The position numbers and the translations under genes are program-made. The notes under the pieces were generated by a model. The model saw only the letters and a program-made list of their open reading frames with translations. It was not told the DNA's origin and did not search any database. From an uncultured Muribaculaceae bacterium (lineage in GTDB: Bacteria > Bacteroidota > Bacteroidia > Bacteroidales > Muribaculaceae), in NCBI GenBank assembly GCA_902494515.1, contig CABUTS010000082.1, positions 1-10,504 of the forward strand: a stretch of 10,504 bases of DNA, given 5' to 3'. Position 1 is the first letter of the stretch. Each line of letters opens with the position of its first letter. Below, piece after piece: positions 6,869 through 10,504 of the stretch.

Positions 6869-8476
6869 ATGACAGATAAAACAGTTCAAATCGAAATCCT
6901 CGGGCAGCTTTTCGCGCGGCATTTCGGCTTCTCCCCTTCCGAGGTGACCCCGATTGCCGGAGCAGGCTCGAACCGCCGATATTTTCTGCTGACCGGAACG
7001 CCCGAAGACCGGGCTGAAAAGAGAAAATGGCAGAGATTCGGCGGCGTTATAAAAGCCGTCGGAACCATTGGCGAAGTTCTGAAGGAAAATGAGGCGTTCA
7101 TTTATCTTTCGCGGCATTTCCGTTCTATGGGAATCAGCTGTGTACCGGCGGTCTACGAGGTCTCGGAAGATGGGATGAGCTACCTGCAAAGCTACGCCGG
7201 CTCGAGGTCGGTCTTTGAAATTTATAGCTCATACCCGAAAAACGTAGAGGAAAGCACTGCTGGGAATCCGAAAACCGGAGTGGAAAGCACTGCCGGGAAT
7301 GCCTGGATTCTCAGAGCAATTCAGCTCCTCCCTGAAATTCAGTTCAAGGGAGCTGAAGGTCTGGATTTTTCGAAGTGCTATCCGCAGCCTGAGATGGATT
7401 CAAGGATGGTCCGTTGGGATCTGAACTATTTCAAATACTGCTTTCTGAAATCATCCGGAATCCTGTTTGATGAAGTCCGGCTTCAGGATGAATTCGACCG
7501 GCTCGAATCAGAAGTCCTGAGGGATATGCCTGCCTGTAACACCTTCATGCTTCGCGATTTCCAGAGCCGGAATGTTATGGTGGAGGATGCCTATGGAGAT
7601 TCGACTCATGGCGCCGACCCGGATTCCGGACTGACTGTCATAGACTTTCAGGGTGGACGCCGCGGTCCTGTGGGTTATGATGTGGCATCGTTGCTCTGGC
7701 AGTCGAAAGCCGACATCCCGGGCGACACGCGTAATATTGCCATTTCCGCCTATGCTGCCGCAGCTGAAAAAATCTGCCCGGAGTTTGATTATGGGCGGTT
7801 CCGCGAACAGCTCCCCCATCTGGTGCTGTTCCGCGTGTTGCAGACTCTCGGAGCCTACGGTTTCCGCGGGTGGGTGGAGAAGAAACCTCACTTCCTGGCG
7901 AGCATCGAGGCCGGAACCCGCAACCTCCGGAGCATCCTGACCGACCGGAATTGCGGAATCGACGGCGCGAAGCTCGGCGAGCGATATCCGGTTCTGCGTT
8001 CGATTGCTTTAAAGCTGGTCGAAAATATCGATGCTCAGCGGCAGGAACGGGCTGAGGAGGATGCTCTCGGCCTGACCGTGGAGGTCGGCAGTTTCTCATA
8101 TAAAAAGGGGCTTCCGGAGGATCGTTCGGGCAACGGCGGTGGTTTTATTTTCGACTGCCGCGCCACCCACAACCCCGGTCGCTACGATGAATACAAGCAG
8201 CTCACCGGCCGCGATCCGGAGGTGATTGAATTCCTGGAGAATGATGGCGAAATCCTGAAGTTCCTGGACTCCTGCTACAAGCTCGTGGATGCCTCGGTCG
8301 AGCGGTATCTCGAGCGAGGTTTCACCCACCTTTCGGTATATTTCGGGTGCACAGGCGGACGGCACCGCTCGGTCTACAGCGCCGACGCCATGGCCCGTCA
8401 CCTGCATGACAAATATGGTGTCCGCATCCGCCTCAATCACCGCGAGCGCGGCATCCGGGAAATCCTCGTAAAATGA
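6869..8476 (+). CDS. AmgK-like aminoglycoside-phosphotransferase-fold sugar kinase fused to a RapZ C-terminal domain
   Basis: A 535-residue two-domain cytosolic protein. Residues 1-360 are an APH/choline-kinase-fold kinase: AGSNRRYFLLTG (32-43) matches the nucleotide-binding start of AmgK (anomeric MurNAc/GlcNAc kinase), LRDFQSRN (228-235) is the catalytic loop with Asp230 and Asn235, VIDFQ (257-261) gives the metal-binding Asp259, and GPVGYDVASLL (266-276) is a strong AmgK-type signature. Residues about 401-530 match the C-terminal domain of RapZ: GFIFDCRATHNPG (425-437), LTGRDPEV (445-452) and GCTGGRHRSVY (493-503). The RapZ N-terminal P-loop domain is absent and replaced by the kinase. In E. 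coli the RapZ C-domain binds glucosamine-6-phosphate and RNA. An 11-residue tandem duplication lies at 123-144. The start directly follows the stop of the propeller gene, and the end overlaps the nucleotidyltransferase gene by ATGA. Phosphorylation of a free amino sugar at C1, with the RapZ domain as sensor, is inference. Confidence 0.87.
   Translation: MTDKTVQIEILGQLFARHFGFSPSEVTPIAGAGSNRRYFLLTGTPEDRAEKRKWQRFGGVIKAVGTIGEVLKENEAFIYLSRHFRSMGISCVPAVYEVSEDGMSYLQSYAGSRSVFEIYSSYPKNVEESTAGNPKTGVESTAGNAWILRAIQLLPEIQFKGAEGLDFSKCYPQPEMDSRMVRWDLNYFKYCFLKSSGILFDEVRLQDEFDRLESEVLRDMPACNTFMLRDFQSRNVMVEDAYGDSTHGADPDSGLTVIDFQGGRRGPVGYDVASLLWQSKADIPGDTRNIAISAYAAAAEKICPEFDYGRFREQLPHLVLFRVLQTLGAYGFRGWVEKKPHFLASIEAGTRNLRSILTDRNCGIDGAKLGERYPVLRSIALKLVENIDAQRQERAEEDALGLTVEVGSFSYKKGLPEDRSGNGGGFIFDCRATHNPGRYDEYKQLTGRDPEVIEFLENDGEILKFLDSCYKLVDASVERYLERGFTHLSVYFGCTGGRHRSVYSADAMARHLHDKYGVRIRLNHRERGIREILVK
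7235..7300 (+). repeat. In-frame 33-nt tandem duplication inside the kinase domain
   Basis: Bases 7235-7267 and 7268-7300 are adjacent 33-base copies with four mismatches. They encode PKNVEESTAGN and PKTGVESTAGN (residues 123-133 and 134-144). The segment lies between the N-lobe and the helical part of the kinase, where related proteins would have a loop. The high similarity suggests a fairly recent duplication. Confidence 0.9.
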
Positions 8477-9321
8477 CAATTCAGATGAAAGGAATGATAT
8501 TTGCTGCCGGACTCGGCACCCGCCTCAAACCCTTCACGCTGACCGTTCCGAAGGCCTTGGTCCCGCTGAACGGAGTGCCTATGCTGGAGCGCGTTATCCG
8601 CAGCATGGCGCCTGCCGGAATCCGCGATATTGTGGTGAATGTGCATCATTTCGCCCCTAAAATCGTGGAGTTTCTCCGGCGGAACGACAATTTCGGACTG
8701 AACATCGCGGTCAGCGACGAGTCGGATCTGCTGCTCGATACCGGCGGCGGTCTGCTCAAAGCGCGCCCGCTGCTCGACGATGGCTCCGGTGAACCTATCC
8801 TGCTTCATAACGCCGACATTTTCACTGACTTACCCCTCGGCGCGATGATTGAAGCTCACGAAACATCCGGCGCCGATGTCACCCTGTTGTGCGCCCATCG
8901 TGATTCCTCGCGGACACTGTATTTTCGCGACAATCACCTTTGCGGCTGGCAGAATCTCAAGACCGGCGAACTCAAGCCTGCGGGCTTCCGGCCCGACGAA
9001 ACCGCGGACTCCTCCCCTTTCGGCGGCGTTCATATCGTCAGCCCGAAAATCTTCCCGCTACTCGAAAAATTCAACGAGAGATTGAAAAACGAAAGGTTGA
9101 AAGATGAAGTGTTGAAAAACGAGAGGATGAAAAGCGAAGGGTTGAATGAGGTCCCGGAAACGGAAGCGTTTGGCATCGTTCCGTTTTCAATTGTTCCGTT
9201 CTATTTAGCTGAAATTGAACAGCTTGACATTCAGCGGTTCCTTCTCCCCGACGATGCAAGGTGGTTCGATGTCGGTTCATCCGAAAAATTAGCCGCAGCC
9301 GAGGCAACTTTTCGGCGCTGA
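8473..9321 (+). CDS. MurU-like sugar-1-phosphate nucleotidyltransferase
   Basis: A 282-residue protein of the NTP_transferase (Rossmann-like) family, which joins a sugar 1-phosphate to a nucleoside triphosphate, giving NDP-sugar and pyrophosphate in the cytosol. The N-terminal signature FAAGLGTRLKPFTLTVPKAL (10-29) holds the nucleotide-binding GxGTR and the catalytic PK. DTGGGLLKA (89-97), the metal-site HNADIF (112-117), FGGVHIVSP (183-191) and RWFDVGSSEKLAAAE (263-277) align by eye with MurU (MurNAc-1-phosphate uridylyltransferase). The fragment around 200-245 is unusual: five NERLK-type pentapeptides and an IVPFS/IVPFY pair, lengthening the protein compared with MurU of Pseudomonas (about 223 residues). 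ATG at 8473 overlaps the upstream stop; ATG at 8485 (MKGMIFAAG) is an equally good start and closer to family N-termini. The kinase next to it suggests its substrate is that kinase's product. Specificity for UTP and MurNAc-1-P is inferred; another hexose-1-phosphate remains possible. Confidence 0.88.
   Translation: MTIQMKGMIFAAGLGTRLKPFTLTVPKALVPLNGVPMLERVIRSMAPAGIRDIVVNVHHFAPKIVEFLRRNDNFGLNIAVSDESDLLLDTGGGLLKARPLLDDGSGEPILLHNADIFTDLPLGAMIEAHETSGADVTLLCAHRDSSRTLYFRDNHLCGWQNLKTGELKPAGFRPDETADSSPFGGVHIVSPKIFPLLEKFNERLKNERLKDEVLKNERMKSEGLNEVPETEAFGIVPFSIVPFYLAEIEQLDIQRFLLPDDARWFDVGSSEKLAAAEATFRR
9073..9147 (+). repeat. Five-copy 15-nt tandem repeat encoding NERLK-type pentapeptides
   Basis: Five consecutive 15-base units start at 9073, 9088, 9103, 9118 and 9133, with the pattern AACGAAAGGTTGAAA. 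They encode NERLK, NERLK, DEVLK, NERMK and SEGLN (residues 201-225 of the nucleotidyltransferase). The unit is a multiple of three, so copy changes keep the frame. The residues favour a charged helix. Confidence 0.92.
9158..9204 (+). repeat. Second short duplication and hairpin in the nucleotidyltransferase gene
   Basis: Bases 9175-9189 and 9190-9204 are 15-base copies (11 of 15 identical) encoding IVPFS and IVPFY. AAACGGAA (9158-9165) is complementary to TTCCGTTT (9179-9186), giving an 8-bp stem with a 13-base loop. On the opposite strand the motif (AACGGAACAATTGAAAA, 9201-9185 region) resembles the nearby AACGAAAGGTTGAAA units, so the block could be a degraded inverted repeat. Confidence 0.5.
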
Positions 9322-9398
9322 CCTGCGTCTAATCTGTAAAAACTTACCATTTGATTCGTCAAAAAGGACCCCCTCTATAAATCAAAATTCCAAATATT

Positions 9399-10343
9399 AT
9401 GCAGAAAACCGATAATCCCGGCTCAGCCCGGGAACTCAAAGAGAAACCCTACAGCGGATTCGCAATCCCCGGTTTCGCTATGTTGTTTTTCACATTCATC
9501 CTGATTCCGGCGCTGATAATCTGGATGATGGCCTGTTACGTCGATACCCTCCCCGGTCTGGCGTTCGGCGTCAGCATCCCGTTGTTCCTCCTGTTCGTGC
9601 TCGGCTGCATGGGATATGTTGTGCAGGAACCCAACGAATCGCGTGTGATGATTTTCTTCGGCAAGTACGTCGGAAGTTTCGACAGGGTCGGCTATTACTG
9701 GCTGAACCCGTTTGTGTCGCGCCGCAAACTCTCGCTGCGCGTGCGCAACATGGATATCGAGCCGATCAAGGTCAACGACAAACAGGGTAACCCGGTGATG
9801 ATCGGCATGGTGCTCGTCTGGAAAATCCACGACACTTACCGCGCAGTCTTCGACATCGATTCCGGCACAACCGCCACCGGCGCCTTCAACATGCGGGCCC
9901 TCGAAAGCTTTGTCAGCATCCAGAGCGATGCCGCCCTCCGCGAAGTCACCGGCAAATTCGCCTACGATACCACCAACGCTGAAGGGGACGAACTGACCCT
10001 CCGCGACGGCGGCGAAGAAATCAACAACCTCCTGGAACACAAGATTAACGAACGCCTCAGCATCGCCGGCATGGAGGTGGTCGAAGCCCGCATCAACTAT
10101 CTCGCATACGCCCCCGAAATCGCCGCCGTGATGCTCCGCCGCCAGCAGGCCACCGCCATCATCTCCGCCCGCGAGAAAATCGTCGAAGGCGCCGTCTCTA
10201 TGGTCGAAATGGCCCTAAACAAAATCGAAGCCGACAAAGTCTGCGACTTCGACCCGGCCCAGAAAGCCGCCATGGTCAGCAACCTCCTCGTGGTCCTCTG
10301 CTCCGACGAGCCCGCCACCCCCGTCCTCAACACCGGCAACTGA
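9399..10343 (+). CDS. SPFH/Band 7 domain membrane protein
   Basis: A 314-residue protein with two N-terminal membrane helices (about 22-47 and 52-75) followed by an SPFH/prohibitin-homology domain (about 76-240). Features are EPNESRVMIFFGKYVGSF (77-94), WLNPF (101-105), a hydrophobic strand VMIGMVLVWKI (133-143) and REVTGKFAYD (181-190). A helical region at 240-285 is typical of oligomerising SPFH proteins. The C-terminus AAMVSNLLVVLCSD (290-303), ending in PVLNTGN, matches a Bacteroidetes and proteobacterial SPFH subfamily that I recall, which often ends in a similar PVVNTGS. SPFH proteins form ring- or cage-like membrane assemblies and organise microdomains or proteases; a partner cannot be named here. 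The gene follows the nucleotidyltransferase by 77 bases. That gap has a TTTG at 9350-9353 but no convincing -7 box, so separate transcription is uncertain. Confidence 0.9.
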   Translation: MQKTDNPGSARELKEKPYSGFAIPGFAMLFFTFILIPALIIWMMACYVDTLPGLAFGVSIPLFLLFVLGCMGYVVQEPNESRVMIFFGKYVGSFDRVGYYWLNPFVSRRKLSLRVRNMDIEPIKVNDKQGNPVMIGMVLVWKIHDTYRAVFDIDSGTTATGAFNMRALESFVSIQSDAALREVTGKFAYDTTNAEGDELTLRDGGEEINNLLEHKINERLSIAGMEVVEARINYLAYAPEIAAVMLRRQQATAIISAREKIVEGAVSMVEMALNKIEADKVCDFDPAQKAAMVSNLLVVLCSDEPATPVLNTGN

Positions 10344-10386
10344 CCTCCCCCCGATATTGGACGTGCCTTTGCTGCGTTGATTCCGC

Positions 10387-10403
10387 GATGTGTCTAACAC
10401 ATC
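10387..10403 (+). repeat. Short perfect inverted repeat downstream of the SPFH gene
   Basis: GATGTGT (10387-10393) and ACACATC (10397-10403) form a 7-bp stem with the loop CTA, 43 bases after the SPFH stop. Only a T4 follows, seven bases further on (10411-10414), so it would be a weak terminator. The surrounding 10344-10477 shows no open frame of interest, tRNA fold or other recognised element. Confidence 0.4.
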
Positions 10404-10477
10404 CACTGGGTTTTGCATCTGAGCACGGATTCGTACTTCTGATTCGCAGCTCTGAAAGGTGACGAAAAATAGCAGCG

Positions 10478-10504
10478 GCCTCCGCGGAATAACACCGCGG
10501 AGGC
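10478..10504. terminator. Strong GC-rich palindrome at the window edge, likely terminator
   Basis: GCCTCCGCGG (10478-10487) and CCGCGGAGGC (10495-10504) form a perfect 10-bp stem around the loop AATAACA. The window ends at the last base of the stem, so any T tract on the plus strand cannot be seen. GACGAAAAATAG precedes it, which would supply a partial T tract for transcription from the right. It probably ends the SPFH transcript, a convergent one, or both. Confidence 0.55.

Noticed and set aside
9073..9147. CRISPR-like array
   Set aside because: The 15-base units are directly adjacent with no spacers, are in frame within an enzyme gene, and no cas gene is present.
10344..10477. tRNA or small RNA gene in the 3' region
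   Set aside because: The 10387-10403 stem is isolated. No cloverleaf, TTCGA arm or CCA end can be drawn from the sequence.

Overview
The window looks like a chromosomal segment of a Bacteroidales bacterium, probably Muribaculaceae-like. This is inferred from Bacteroidetes-type promoter boxes (TAnnTTTG), A/T-rich start regions without Shine-Dalgarno sites, a type-2 PyrF next to release factor 1, and the style of the protein sequences. No mobile element, phage gene, rRNA, tRNA or CRISPR array was found.

Layout. Bases 1-42 read as the Ala/Pro-rich C-terminal tail of a gene cut by the left edge, followed by a terminator-like hairpin. A polytopic membrane protein resembling GT-C glycosyltransferases (222-1634, +) converges on phosphoglycerate kinase (pgk, 1744-2991, -). 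A 17-bp bidirectional terminator separates the two. Next on the minus strand come pgk with its own promoter and leader, then pyrF (orotidine 5'-phosphate decarboxylase), then prfA (release factor 1). prfA and pyrF are probably one transcript.

A divergent intergenic region (5150-5269) opens a plus-strand operon of three tightly coupled genes. The first is an exported, membrane-anchored beta-propeller protein (5270-6868). The second, abutting with no spacer, is a fusion of an AmgK-like sugar kinase with the C-terminal domain of RapZ (6869-8476). The third overlaps by 4 bases and is a MurU-like sugar-1-phosphate nucleotidyltransferase (8473-9321). After 77 bases comes a two-helix membrane protein with an SPFH/Band 7 domain (9399-10343), then non-coding DNA ending in a strong palindrome at the right edge.

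The most interesting part is the kinase-RapZ-C / nucleotidyltransferase pair. In Pseudomonas, AmgK and MurU salvage cell-wall MurNAc to UDP-MurNAc. In E. coli, the RapZ C-terminal domain senses glucosamine-6-phosphate and binds small RNA. Here a salvage kinase and an amino-sugar-sensing domain form one polypeptide, next to the matching uridylyltransferase and an envelope propeller. This suggests a self-regulated amino-sugar salvage module. Both enzyme genes also carry in-frame tandem repeats, a 33-nt duplication and a five-copy 15-nt array, at points that look like surface loops.
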